This document shows positions 24,046-32,659 of a DNA stretch of 63,242 nt, in pieces; within the stretch, counting starts at the first letter, position 1; every line of letters begins with the position of its first letter. The stretch spans positions 1 through 63,242 of the forward strand of contig JAEYUW010000042.1 in assembly GCA_023432225.1 (NCBI GenBank), in the 5' to 3' direction. Source of the stretch: Verrucomicrobiota bacterium. GTDB lineage: Bacteria; Verrucomicrobiota; Verrucomicrobiia; Opitutales; Opitutaceae. Below the pieces are notes generated by a model. It was not told the origin of the DNA. It saw nothing but the letters and a program-made list of their open reading frames with translations, and ran no database searches. The translations under genes and the position numbers were made by a program.

Positions 24046-25452
24046 CTACGCGGAGCGCGGACCCGCCGGATTGAGCAGGCGGCCCGCCGTGCGCGAGGCG
24101 ACCAGCATCACCGCTGCCGCGCCGCCGACGAGCGCAGCGTGCAGGAGCCAGAATTGCGTGCCGCTCATTTTCTCGAGCAGACCACCCAGCCAGCCGACCA
24201 TGCTGTTGCACGCGAACAGGTGCAGGTAATACACGCCCATGATCGTGCCGGTAATGCTCTTCGGCGCCGCACGCGCATACATCGCGAGACCAACCGGAAA
24301 CACGTTGGCGAAGCCGATGCTGTTGAGCACCTCGAAGCCCAGCACCCAACCGATGCTCGCCTTCGCGCCGCCCGCGGAAGCGATCGCCGCGCCCGTGAGG
24401 CACAACGCGCCGCACGCGCTGATCGAGAGTCCGAGCGTGATCTTCACGACCTCACTCGGTTCCTGAAAGCGCTTCGCCCACCAACGCCAGAACGCCACCG
24501 CCGCCACCAGCGATGACACGCTCACGATCGCATCGAGCGTCACAAGCCACGTGGTCGGCATCGTTTTGCCGAAAAACACGAGGCTCACGTGGTCGGGCAC
24601 CCAGAGCAGATACGCGTTGAAGATTTGCTGGTTCAACACCGCGCCCACCGCCAACACCGGCAGCAAGCCGATCAGCACCGCGGTCACGACCCACTCGTCG
24701 CGCGTCAGTCCGCGCGACTCCGCCTTTCGCTCGGCCCGACGCGGCCCGCGCTCCTCCACCGGCAGCCACTTGCGGCCGGCGAGATAGATCCCGAGACCGA
24801 TCACCATGCCGATGCCGGCGGCGCCGAAGCCATAGTGCCAGCCCCACACCTCGCCCAGCGTGCCGGTCACGAGCGGCGCGACGATTACCGCGCCGTTGAT
24901 GAACAGATAATAGATTTGGTAAGCGTCCGCGCGGCGCAGGTCGTCGGCCTTGTAGAGCGCGCCCACCTGGCTCGCGAGGTTGCCCTTGAAACAACCGACG
25001 CCGAGCAACAGGCACAACAGCGCGAGCAGGAACGTCAGATCGAACGCCATCAAGAAATGCCCCGCCGCCATCAGCAACGCCCCGAGCGTCACCGTGCGCG
25101 TGCGCCCGAGCCAGCGGTCCGCGATGAAGCCGCCCGCGATCGGCGTGAGATAAACGAGTCCCGCATACAGGCCGAAGATCGCCGACGCCGCCGCCACGAT
25201 GGTCATGGCGCTGCCGCCGCCGTAGACGCGCTCGAGCCAGACGCGGAAAGTCGCGAATCCGCCCACGCCCTCGACGTGCCCGGGCAACAGCAGTTGCCGC
25301 GTCATGTAGAGCACCAGCAGCGTCTGCATGCCGTAGTAGGAGAAACGCTCCCACGCCTCCGCGAAAGCGATGTAGCCGAGGCCGCGCGGATGACCGAGGA
25401 AAGCGCGGTCGTCAGCGGGACCGGCACCGGGGGTAACAGGGCTCGTGTTCAA
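24046..25452 (-). CDS. POT/PTR2-family proton-coupled oligopeptide transporter
   Basis: A 468-aa inner-membrane protein with about 12 helices. The family motif EAWERFSYYG is at residues 32-41, and the GGFIADRWLGRTRTV loop (about 107-121) and YLFINGAVIVAP match PTR2/POT symporters that import di- and tripeptides with protons. The conserved family motif begins before the first internal Met, so the start must lie upstream. The only possible start is a TTG at 25452, immediately preceded in frame by a stop at 25471-25473. It stands alone in its transcription unit. Confidence 0.85.
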   Translation of the reverse strand: MNTSPVTPGAGPADDRAFLGHPRGLGYIAFAEAWERFSYYGMQTLLVLYMTRQLLLPGHVEGVGGFATFRVWLERVYGGGSAMTIVAAASAIFGLYAGLVYLTPIAGGFIADRWLGRTRTVTLGALLMAAGHFLMAFDLTFLLALLCLLLGVGCFKGNLASQVGALYKADDLRRADAYQIYYLFINGAVIVAPLVTGTLGEVWGWHYGFGAAGIGMVIGLGIYLAGRKWLPVEERGPRRAERKAESRGLTRDEWVVTAVLIGLLPVLAVGAVLNQQIFNAYLLWVPDHVSLVFFGKTMPTTWLVTLDAIVSVSSLVAAVAFWRWWAKRFQEPSEVVKITLGLSISACGALCLTGAAIASAGGAKASIGWVLGFEVLNSIGFANVFPVGLAMYARAAPKSITGTIMGVYYLHLFACNSMVGWLGGLLEKMSGTQFWLLHAALVGGAAAVMLVASRTAGRLLNPAGPRSA

Positions 25453-25588
25453 GCCTGCACGCTCGACACGTCACCGCGCCGAGGCAAGCCGCCAGTCGTC
25501 GCGCCGTGGCGGCCCGGCACGCGCCACGGAATCCCTTGCCCGATTTTCCGCCGCTGACCGCGCCCGCGCCTCGTCGAACGCTGTGCGC

Positions 25589-26086
25589 ATGACCACGCTC
25601 CTCGCTCCACCCGCTTTGCGCTTTGCCATCGCCCCGCTGCCCGAGTCGTTCGTGCAACGCGTCCGCACCACGCTCCGCGACGACTTCGACCGCGCCGTCG
25701 AGATCTCCACCGCCCGCGGCGGCGAACCGATGCGCGACCAGCTGCGGCGCGCCGAACCCGGCGAACGCCTCATTCTGTGCAGCTATCAAGCGGTCGCTCT
25801 GTCCAGCCTCTTCGCCGAAATCGGCCCGATCTACGTCAGCGCCGACGCGCCGGCCGTCGCAGCCTTCACGGACGTGTTGCCGCCCGGCTACTTCAACCGC
25901 GCCTTCGCCCTCCGCGCCTACGACGCGGCGGACCGCATCATCGAGTCCGCACTCGTCGAACCGGCGATGGCGGCGGAAAAAATCCGCGCGTTGCTCGCGC
26001 TATCTGCCACCACCTACCTGCACGCTCGCTTCGCCGGTCACGGCTGTTTCGCCGCGCGCATCGAGCGCGCGGACGCACCGCACTGA
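25589..26086 (+). CDS. DUF1203-family protein
   Basis: A 165-aa protein of the DUF1203 family, with the conserved middle RRAEPGERLILCSYQA and GPIYVSADA segments, followed by YLHARFAGHGCFAARI at the C-terminus. The function of the family is unknown. The start at 25589 is chosen because the upstream in-frame extension is arginine-rich and unlike the family, and overlaps the neighbour's promoter area. It reads divergently from the peptide transporter and converges with the small membrane protein gene. Confidence 0.8.
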   Translation: MTTLLAPPALRFAIAPLPESFVQRVRTTLRDDFDRAVEISTARGGEPMRDQLRRAEPGERLILCSYQAVALSSLFAEIGPIYVSADAPAVAAFTDVLPPGYFNRAFALRAYDAADRIIESALVEPAMAAEKIRALLALSATTYLHARFAGHGCFAARIERADAPH

Positions 26087-26102
26087 GCACCGGTGGCGAG
26101 CC

Positions 26103-26321
26103 TCAATCCTCCTCGTGCGCGCCGAACCAGATCGCGGTCGCAAGCGCCGCGAACAACAGCGTTGGCACGATGAGCCACGCCGGCCGGATCGGCACCTGCC
26201 AATGCTCGATCGCCCACGCGATCACGGCGCATTTAGTCAGAATCAGCACCCACGCCGCTGCCAGAAACCACCGCATCCGCACCGGATACCGACCTTCGTC
26301 GAGATGGAACGTCAGGTTCAT
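26103..26321 (-). CDS. Small two-helix membrane protein
   Basis: A 72-aa protein with two hydrophobic segments (about residues 17-36 and 46-64) around a short polar turn, and an acidic tail. I recognise no family. It lies just after the DUF1203 gene on the opposite strand. Confidence 0.5.
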   Translation of the reverse strand: MNLTFHLDEGRYPVRMRWFLAAAWVLILTKCAVIAWAIEHWQVPIRPAWLIVPTLLFAALATAIWFGAHEED

Positions 26322-26660
26322 GGTCGTATTCTACCGCCGCCCGCGCGCGCCGGCTCCGCATCCGTTGCCCCACGACGCCCTCCGAGTAGCGGAAGCCGTG
26401 AGGCTTTCGCCGCCGGGCCACCGAAACTCTGGCGAACTCCGCCACCTATTGAATCTCGCCGATCCGGCTGACAGGTAGGGCGCACCGGCCCGGTGCGCCG
26501 CTCCGCCGCAACCCGCTCGCGGCGGAGCGGGCGGCTCCGCCCTCCCCACCGCAAAATTGCACGCGAGTCCATTGAACCGAGCGGAAGCCCCCTGCAAAAA
26601 TAGTTCAAATAAAACCGCGCCAGTCTGCGTCTCAGGAGCAGCCGCCAACCCGGCCCCGCC
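26322..26660. other. Gene-free interval with a REP-like element
   Basis: No gene seen. It contains an inverted repeat at 26475-26547 and is the likely promoter region of the DUF3300 gene on its right. Confidence 0.5.
26475..26547. repeat. GTAGGGCG-type palindromic repeat, copy 1
   Basis: Begins GTAGGGCGCACCGGCCCGG and ends with GGCGGCTCCGCCCTCCCC. It is related to the elements at 36128 and 43162, in the opposite orientation. Confidence 0.65.
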
Positions 26661-27980
26661 ATGAAAACACCCCTGCTGCTGGTCGCGTGCCTCGTCATTT
26701 TTACCGGACCCGGGAGGCTCGCCGCCGAGCCGGGGCCCTCCACCCCGCTCCCCGACGACCAAATCGAAACCTTGGTCGCCCCGATCGCGCTCTATCCCGA
26801 TCCACTCGTCGCACTGATCCTCCCCGCGACCACGCACCCGTCCGACGTCGTGCTCGCCGCGCGGTTTCTCGCCAACGGGGGCTCCCCGGAAAACGTGCTT
26901 TCCGAACCGTGGGACGAAAGCGTCAAAGCCCTCGTCCGCTACCGTGAGGTCGTCGAATACCTCGACCGCAACCTCGATTGGACGCGGCGTCTGGGCGACT
27001 GCTTCATCGACCAGCCCGACGACGTGTTGGACGCGATCCAATCCGTCCGCGCCCGCGCCCGCGCCGCGGGCATGCTCGCCGACACGCCGCAACAGGAGGT
27101 CATCGTCGACTCTGACGAGATCTGCATCGTGCCGACGAATCCCACCGTCATCTATGTGCCGCGTTACGATCCGGTCGTGCTGTGCGGACCGATCATCACC
27201 ACCACTTGGTATCCGCGCACCTGGATCACCTTCGGTGTCGCTTACAGCGTCGGCCCTTGGCTGCGCTTCGACTGCGACTGGCGGGCGCGCCACGTGCGCG
27301 TCGCCCAGCGGCCGCCGTCCTGGTATTACCAACCCGATTGGCGCCGGCATCACCAACGCAGCGTCGACGTGACGTGGACGCGCTGGACTCCACCGTCGCC
27401 GCGCGAACGGCACCGCGATCGCGAGATCGACCGGCGCGGGCCATCGCCCGAGCGCAAGTGGATTGGCGCGGGCGAAACCATAGCGCGCCCAGCCGAACGC
27501 GATCGGCGCGGTGATTGGAACCGCAACTCACCCGGCGACCGCGATCGGCGTCCGCGCCCAGACTTCAATCCCCGCCCGCGTCGCGAAACGGAAGCCCGCG
27601 TCGGCACGGCGCCGAGCGTCGTCGCGACATCGCCCGACGTCCCGACCGCCCCCGCGGTCGTATCCCAATCGCCTTTCGGTGCCCCGCCCTCCTCGCGGCC
27701 GGCCTTCTCCGAAAATCGCCCCCGCCCCCGTCGCGACGATGATGGCCCGCGCTTCAACCGCCCGCCGCGCCCGGAAAATCGCCCCGGCACGCCCCCGCCC
27801 ACCATGGTCAACCCTGCGCCGATGACCTCAGCGCCGGTGGGGCCGGCGGTCCAGCCACCTCCCCCGATGGGCCGTTCCGCGGTCGACCACGCGCCCCGTC
27901 CCTCCAGCGGACGCGACGAACGTCGCAGCAACGATCGCGGGCGTGGCGATCGCGGCCAAGAGCGTCAGCAGCAGAACTGA
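26661..27980 (+). CDS. DUF3300 exported protein
   Basis: A 439-aa protein with a signal peptide (to about residue 22). The conserved DUF3300 part covers about residues 35-190, with LVAPIALYPDPLVALIL, then WDESVKALVRYREVVEYL and VPTNPTVIYVPRYDP. The C-terminal half is a long Arg/Pro/Asp-rich low-complexity region (about 235-439), unusually basic. The family is exported and of unknown function. In the sequence I see no enzymatic motif. The C-terminal region is likely disordered and may bind nucleic acid or polyanion, but this is inference. Confidence 0.8.
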   Translation: MKTPLLLVACLVIFTGPGRLAAEPGPSTPLPDDQIETLVAPIALYPDPLVALILPATTHPSDVVLAARFLANGGSPENVLSEPWDESVKALVRYREVVEYLDRNLDWTRRLGDCFIDQPDDVLDAIQSVRARARAAGMLADTPQQEVIVDSDEICIVPTNPTVIYVPRYDPVVLCGPIITTTWYPRTWITFGVAYSVGPWLRFDCDWRARHVRVAQRPPSWYYQPDWRRHHQRSVDVTWTRWTPPSPRERHRDREIDRRGPSPERKWIGAGETIARPAERDRRGDWNRNSPGDRDRRPRPDFNPRPRRETEARVGTAPSVVATSPDVPTAPAVVSQSPFGAPPSSRPAFSENRPRPRRDDDGPRFNRPPRPENRPGTPPPTMVNPAPMTSAPVGPAVQPPPPMGRSAVDHAPRPSSGRDERRSNDRGRGDRGQERQQQN

Positions 27981-28081
27981 ACGACGGCGTCGGCACGCTA
28001 AAACACCCCGTAATCCCGCTCAAGGTCGGCAGCGGCGTGCCGATGACACACCCAGCACAGTTGTTCACCGGGCCGCCTCCT

Positions 28082-28121
28082 CCGCGCTCCTCATCGAGCG
28101 AGGAGAATCGCGGCTTTTTTT
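28082..28121 (+). terminator. Strong hairpin plus T-run just before a chemoreceptor start
   Basis: A two-part stem (CCGCG...CGCGG around CTCCTC/GAGGAG) is followed by seven T, which ends only 9 nt before the ATG at 28130. It could terminate the upstream DUF3300 gene or act as an attenuator for the chemoreceptor gene. Confidence 0.75.
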
Positions 28122-28129
28122 GTTCCCCC

Positions 28130-29275
28130 ATGAAACTCTCGTCCCATCACAAGATCCTGGCCGCATTCGCGCTCGTGATGTCCGCCGCGGCCGTGCTGGC
28201 GGCGACCGCGTTTCTGCTCCTGCATCACATCAGCACCGAGGTGGATCAATTCGCGGCCACCGCCCGAACGCCGGAGGCCGCGAGCGCCGTCCGCGTCCTG
28301 CACGATTCGGTGGCGAGCGGCTATGCGTGGGTCTTCGGCGTCGGGGCCGCGGGCACGCTGATGTCCTGTGCGTGCGTGTGGTGGATCTGGCGGACGATCT
28401 GCCGCCTCATGCGCGAACTCGGCACGGTGCTGCAAAACTCCTCGCGCGACGTTCTCGCCTCCGCCGACCGGCTCACCGACCGCAGCCAGGCCCTCGCCGA
28501 TCATGCCCAACTGGCCGCCACCCACATCGAGCAGACCGGCGCCTCCGTCGAACAGCTCTCCAGCACCACCGCCCGCCACGCCGAGATCGCCGCCGCGACC
28601 AAAAAACTCGCCAACGACGCTTACGCCGCCGCCGACACGGGCGCCACCGACATGCAGACTCTCTCCCGCGCGATGCAGGAAATCCGCCAGGCGAGCGACG
28701 ACATCGCCCGCATCGTCACCACGATCGATCAGATCGCTTTCCAGACCAACATCCTCGCGCTCAACGCCGCCGTGGAAGCCGCCCGCGCCGGCGAGGCCGG
28801 CATGGGCTTCTCCGTCGTCGCCGAGGAAGTGCGCTCCCTCGCCCAACGCAGCGCGAGTTCGGCCCGCGAGACCGCCGCGCGCATCGGCGACGCCGTGGAA
28901 AAAACGCGCGCTGGCGTCGAATTGGTCAACAAGGTCTCCACCGGTCTGGAGCGCATCGTCTCCACCAACCGACAGCTCGATGGTCTGGCCATCGAGGTGG
29001 CGACCGCCAGCGCCGAACAACGCCGCGGCGTCGAAGTGCTGCGCACCACGACCGTCGAGATCGACAAGGCCACCCAAGCCAACGCCCACACCGCGCAGGA
29101 AACCGCCGCCGATGCGCGCGACCTGCGCGATCACGCCGATCAGCTCGCGCAAGCCGTCCTCACGCTGCAGGAACTCGTCGGCGCCGGCACCACTGCCGCA
29201 CCCGCCCACGCCACGGCTCCCGCATCGCGCGACACGCTTGCTGTGCCGGCGCCCGCTGCTAGCGTCGCGGCATGA
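28130..29275 (+). CDS. Methyl-accepting chemotaxis protein
   Basis: A 381-aa membrane receptor that passes a signal to CheA/CheW. The N-terminus has two hydrophobic segments (about residues 10-30 and 62-84) around a short periplasmic loop of only about 30 residues, so the sensor part is minimal. The cytoplasmic part is a long coiled coil, and the tip around residue 199 has DQIAFQTNILALNAAVEAAR, the hallmark of MCP signalling domains. There is no C-terminal CheR-binding pentapeptide. The start at 28130 lies immediately after a terminator-like hairpin. It overlaps the next gene by 4 nt (ATGA). Confidence 0.85.
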   Translation: MKLSSHHKILAAFALVMSAAAVLAATAFLLLHHISTEVDQFAATARTPEAASAVRVLHDSVASGYAWVFGVGAAGTLMSCACVWWIWRTICRLMRELGTVLQNSSRDVLASADRLTDRSQALADHAQLAATHIEQTGASVEQLSSTTARHAEIAAATKKLANDAYAAADTGATDMQTLSRAMQEIRQASDDIARIVTTIDQIAFQTNILALNAAVEAARAGEAGMGFSVVAEEVRSLAQRSASSARETAARIGDAVEKTRAGVELVNKVSTGLERIVSTNRQLDGLAIEVATASAEQRRGVEVLRTTTVEIDKATQANAHTAQETAADARDLRDHADQLAQAVLTLQELVGAGTTAAPAHATAPASRDTLAVPAPAASVAA

Positions 29276-29730
29276 CGTTTCGTCTCTCCGCGCTGTTTCT
29301 CGCTGCCGCCTTCCTGTTTTCTGTCGTCGGCAACGCCGCCGAAAAAACACCCACTGCCGAGGAAACCGTTTCCGCCGTGACCGGCCTCTTGCGCGAGTTC
29401 CTCTCGCGCGTCGACGACCCGGCGATGCACGCCCGCTTCTGGGCCGACGACCTCATCTACACCAGCGGCCGCGGCGAGGTGAAAAGCAAAGCCGAGATCG
29501 TCCACGGCGTCGCCGCCGTCGCGAAAGGCCAGCCCGCCGACGCCCCGCGCACGACCTACGCCGCCGAGGAAATCCGTGTGCGCCCGTATGGCAATTTCGC
29601 CGCACTGAACTTCCGGCTGCTCATCAACAACCCCGACGGCACGCGCTGGTATTCGCGCAACAGCGGCACGTTCATCTGGCGCTCCGGCCAGTGGCAGGTG
29701 GTCACCTGGCAAGCCACGCGCGAACCGTAA
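29272..29730 (+). CDS. Exported NTF2-like (SnoaL/DUF4440) protein
   Basis: A 152-aa protein with a signal peptide (to about residue 23). Its NTF2-like fold is suggested by an acidic start helix (EETVSAVTGLLREFLSRVDD), the FWADDLIYTSGRGEVKSKAE turn with its Asp/Thr-Gly pattern, and closing strands FIWRSGQWQVVTWQAT. The family covers small periplasmic enzymes and binding proteins. It is translationally coupled to the chemoreceptor gene by a 4-nt overlap, but a functional link is not obvious. Confidence 0.7.
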   Translation: MTFRLSALFLAAAFLFSVVGNAAEKTPTAEETVSAVTGLLREFLSRVDDPAMHARFWADDLIYTSGRGEVKSKAEIVHGVAAVAKGQPADAPRTTYAAEEIRVRPYGNFAALNFRLLINNPDGTRWYSRNSGTFIWRSGQWQVVTWQATREP

Positions 29731-29861
29731 TCAGAGGACAGACAGCGGAGAACTGAGCGCTGAAGACTGAGGACCGAACCGACAACGTCCCGCTTCCCGC
29801 CGCCCTCTCCGTCCTCCGCCTTCTGTATCCAGTCCTCCGGCTTCCGTCCTCCGCTCAACTC
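29731..29861. repeat. AGAGGACAGACAG-type inverted repeat
   Basis: The left part (AGAGGACAGACAGCGGAGAA and following) is echoed by the right part rich in GTCCTCCG and CTTCTG. It lies between two convergent genes and encodes nothing I can recognise. Confidence 0.55.
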
Positions 29862-30718
29862 GGCGTGACCCGCGGCAGCGGATGCGGGTGGTCCTTCATC
29901 TGGTCGGTCGCGCAATCGGCACAGATGCCATGCGTGAAGCGGATGCGATCACGTTTCTCGAAATACTCCTCGACCTGCTGCCAATAACCGTCGTCGTCGC
30001 GGACCTTCTTGCACCACGCGCAGATGGGCAGGAGCCCGGAAAGCGTCTCGACCTCCGCCCGCGCGCTGGAGAGTTCCTCGTGCCGCTGCTGGAGGTTCGC
30101 GATCAGCAAGGCGACGAACAGCGCCACCATGAAGAAACTCACTTCGAGATCGCCGAGGATTTGAATCGCCTGGGCCACCTGCTCCCAACCCCACGTCGCC
30201 GAAGCGAGCGCCAGCATCATGCGCACGAGATGGAATGCCGCGTGCGCGAGGAACACGTTCGCCGGCGCCACCGGCGAGCGCCAGAAAAACGCCGGCGCCT
30301 GCCGCAGCGAGAGGAACGCCGCCACCGACAGCGACGCCCAGATCGCGCCGTTGGTCACGAGCCGCCACGGCGTCTTCTGGCCGAGCCACAGAAAGAAAAT
30401 CAACGCCGCGGCGTGGAACAGGATGACGCCGTTCAGCAGCAGCCACGACCGCGCCTGCTTCGCCGTCGTGCGCGCGCCCAGCACGAGCGTCACGTGGCCC
30501 ACCGTCACCATCAGCGTCGGAAAAAATCGTCCGATCGTCTCGGACACCTGCGGCCGCATCGCAAACAGCACGTCCGCCGCCATCATCGTCCACGCCGCGA
30601 TCATCCACGCGCGCATCGCCGGCGAGCGCCCCTGGGTGCGCCAGTAGTGCGTCGTCAAGCCAGCCAGAATCACGCTGATAACGATGTTCGTCAGATAGAT
30701 CGTCGATTCCTGATCCAT
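29855..30718 (-). CDS. Membrane protein with a C-terminal CxxC domain
   Basis: A 287-aa protein with several membrane helices (seven or so in the first 210 residues). The cytosolic tail has LLPICAWCKKVRDDDGYWQQ and ends THGICADCAT, a CxxC...CxxC arrangement seen at the end of many membrane-bound or receiver-type signalling proteins, where it binds a metal and is of unknown use. The lack of a kinase or GGDEF part means its output is unclear. It stands alone, convergent to the NTF2-like gene. Confidence 0.65.
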   Translation of the reverse strand: MDQESTIYLTNIVISVILAGLTTHYWRTQGRSPAMRAWMIAAWTMMAADVLFAMRPQVSETIGRFFPTLMVTVGHVTLVLGARTTAKQARSWLLLNGVILFHAAALIFFLWLGQKTPWRLVTNGAIWASLSVAAFLSLRQAPAFFWRSPVAPANVFLAHAAFHLVRMMLALASATWGWEQVAQAIQILGDLEVSFFMVALFVALLIANLQQRHEELSSARAEVETLSGLLPICAWCKKVRDDDGYWQQVEEYFEKRDRIRFTHGICADCATDQMKDHPHPLPRVTPS

Positions 30719-30845
30719 GATTTAATCGCGGCACACTGCCGCGGGCCCCTCGGGAAGAAAAGCGGTTTATTTGTGACGTTTTCCCGCACGGACGCGTGGA
30801 CGCCGCCCACGAAAACGCACCGCCGGTGGAGACGAGGGCCGCCGG

Positions 30846-31358
30846 TCAGTCGAGCGCGCGCGCGTAGTATCGCAGCGTCTCGTTCTTCGGCGGCAGCACG
30901 ACCTCACGCTCGAAGCGCAGCCCGAGCTTCTCCAACACGCGGATGGAACCCGCGTTCGCCGGCATCGTGATGCCCGCCACGCGTCGCAACCCGAACGTCG
31001 CCCGGCCAAATTCGATCACGGCCGCGGCCGCCTCGCTCGCGTAACCACAGCCCTCATGTTCCGGCAGCAACGCGAAGCCCACGTCGACGTCCGGCAGCAC
31101 CTCGCGCCGCAGCAATCCGCACATGCCCACGGCGCAATCGTCCGAGCGCCGCGCAATATGATACAAGCCCAGCCCGTCGTGCTGCGCGTAGCTCGCGAGT
31201 GGTCCGGCATTGAGGTAGCGGCGCGCGTCCTCCTCGGTCCGCACGCCCCGATCGCCGATGAAGGCGAGCCAGCCGGGCGAGTTGAGCAACGCAACGATGA
31301 ACGGCGCATCATCCAGCGAGAGACGGCGCAGCCGCAGGCGGGGAGTTTCGAGCAGCAT
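30846..31358 (-). CDS. GNAT-family N-acetyltransferase (RimJ/RimL type)
   Basis: A 170-aa cytoplasmic enzyme that transfers an acetyl group from acetyl-CoA to an amine. The N-terminal LETPRLRLRRLSLDDAPFI is the classic RimJ/RimL beginning. The acetyl-CoA loop is in LLPEHEGCGYASEAAAAVIE (about residues 98-117), and the end NAGSIRVLEKLGLRFERE is the conserved C-terminal motif. The substrate cannot be told. It stands alone. Confidence 0.85.
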   Translation of the reverse strand: MLLETPRLRLRRLSLDDAPFIVALLNSPGWLAFIGDRGVRTEEDARRYLNAGPLASYAQHDGLGLYHIARRSDDCAVGMCGLLRREVLPDVDVGFALLPEHEGCGYASEAAAAVIEFGRATFGLRRVAGITMPANAGSIRVLEKLGLRFEREVVLPPKNETLRYYARALD

Positions 31359-31612
31359 GGAGATGCGCCAGCCTCCCCGACCGGACCGCGCATTCCAAGT
31401 TCGAACCGCAGCGCCGCGCGCGCGTCACCGAGCCGCATTGAAACCCCGCGCACTTCGGCCGCCCCGTGCGGACAACATGAACGCCGCATGACTGCCCTTT
31501 TCCGGCCGCTGCCCGCCATAGGCCGGTCGCTGCCCGCCCGGTTGTTTGGCGGCGGCCGGCTCGGCACGATCGCGATTTTCGTGCTCCTGCCGGCGTTAAA
31601 AAACAGCGCTCC

Positions 31613-31849
31613 TCAAGAGGCATCCGGCTCCACTTCGCCACGCAACCCGCGCGGCGCGCGCGCCCGATGCTCCGCCTCGAGCTGGCGCCGCGCCGCGGCC
31701 ATGTTGTCGACCAGATTCGGATAACGTCGGCCCGCCGCCCGCGCGCGCTGCTTCGCCCAATCGACGCTCTCGGGCGTCAGCGTGGTCTTCGCTCCCGCGG
31801 CAGCGGCAGGACGCTTCTTTTCCCAGGGCGGCGCGCGATGTATCGGCAT
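31613..31849 (-). CDS. Small conserved-looking basic protein
   Basis: A 78-aa protein. The middle has TPESVDWAKQRARAAGRRYPNLVDN, a pattern I have seen in short uncharacterised Opitutaceae-type proteins. It is basic and Ala-rich with no signal. It could bind nucleic acid. The function is unknown and the call rests on this one stretch. Confidence 0.45.
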   Translation of the reverse strand: MPIHRAPPWEKKRPAAAAGAKTTLTPESVDWAKQRARAAGRRYPNLVDNMAAARRQLEAEHRARAPRGLRGEVEPDAS

Positions 31850-31975
31850 GCCGCGGAACGTGCGTCGTTCCGCGACGCGCGCAAGTTCGCACCGCTCCGC
31901 TCAGCCAGCGGCCCCCAGCGCGGCGGCGCCTCGCCACACTTGCGGGGCGCTCCTCGCGCCGCCACGCTGCGTGGC

Positions 31976-32140
31976 GTGAAGAAGCCGACCGCCGAAGAAC
32001 GTCAGCGCATGTGCACGCGGAAACGCCGCTACCGCACGCAAGCCGACGCCCTCGACGCGGCCGCTGTCGCAGGTGTGGAACGCCGGCGCTCCGCGTATCG
32101 CTGCCCGCTCTGCCGTTGCTGGCACCTCACGAGCGCGTAG
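31976..32140 (+). CDS. Small zinc-ribbon-like protein
   Basis: A 54-aa basic protein. The CPLCRCWHLTS end (two Cys plus a further Cys-Trp-His) and KRRYRTQADALDAA start resemble small proteins with one treble-clef-like zinc site. A GTG start at 31976 gives a compact product. The upstream frame continues without clear coding character. It could be a phage-type or regulatory peptide. Confidence 0.5.
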   Translation: MKKPTAEERQRMCTRKRRYRTQADALDAAAVAGVERRRSAYRCPLCRCWHLTSA

Positions 32141-32148
32141 CAGCGCGC

Positions 32149-32574
32149 TCAGGCGAGCGTGGCGTCGAGCGAGATTTCCGCGTTCAGCACGCGCGACACC
32201 GGGCAGTTGGCCTTCGCCTTCGCCGCGATCTCCTGAAACTTCTCCGGCGTGATGCCCGGCACCTGCGCCTGGAGCTTCAGGTGCGACGCCGTAATCGTCC
32301 ACCCCTTCGGCGCGACGTTGTCGAAATTCAGCTCAGCGCTCGATTCGAGCCGCGTCGGCGTGAAGCCCGCTTCACCCAGCGCGGCTGAGAGCGCCATCGC
32401 GAAACAGCCGGCGTGCGCCGCGGCGATGAGTTCCTCGGGATTCGTGCCGGCACCCGACGCGAAGCGGGAGCCGAACGAATACTCGGTGTTCTTCAACGCG
32501 CCTCCCGGCGCGGTCAGCGTGCCTTTGCCTTCCTTGAGTGAACCTTGCCAGACGGCGGATGCGGAACGTTTCAT
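32149..32574 (-). CDS. OsmC-family peroxiredoxin
   Basis: A 141-aa protein. The family pattern is seen in AVWQGSLKEGKGTLTAPG at the start, NPEELIAAAHAGCFAMALSAAL (the first reactive Cys, near residue 59), and CPVSRVLNAEI (the second Cys, near residue 126). OsmC proteins reduce organic hydroperoxides and are induced by osmotic or oxidative stress. The start at 32574 gives the usual length, and an in-frame extension upstream is noncoding. It converges with a small zinc-ribbon-like gene. Confidence 0.9.
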   Translation of the reverse strand: MKRSASAVWQGSLKEGKGTLTAPGGALKNTEYSFGSRFASGAGTNPEELIAAAHAGCFAMALSAALGEAGFTPTRLESSAELNFDNVAPKGWTITASHLKLQAQVPGITPEKFQEIAAKAKANCPVSRVLNAEISLDATLA

Positions 32575-32659
32575 GCGGGGACCGTCGCCACAATTCCGCG
32601 TTTCGCAAGCCGCGGGCCGCTTGCCAGCATCGGGCACGCCGCTCAACCTCCGCTCGCTC

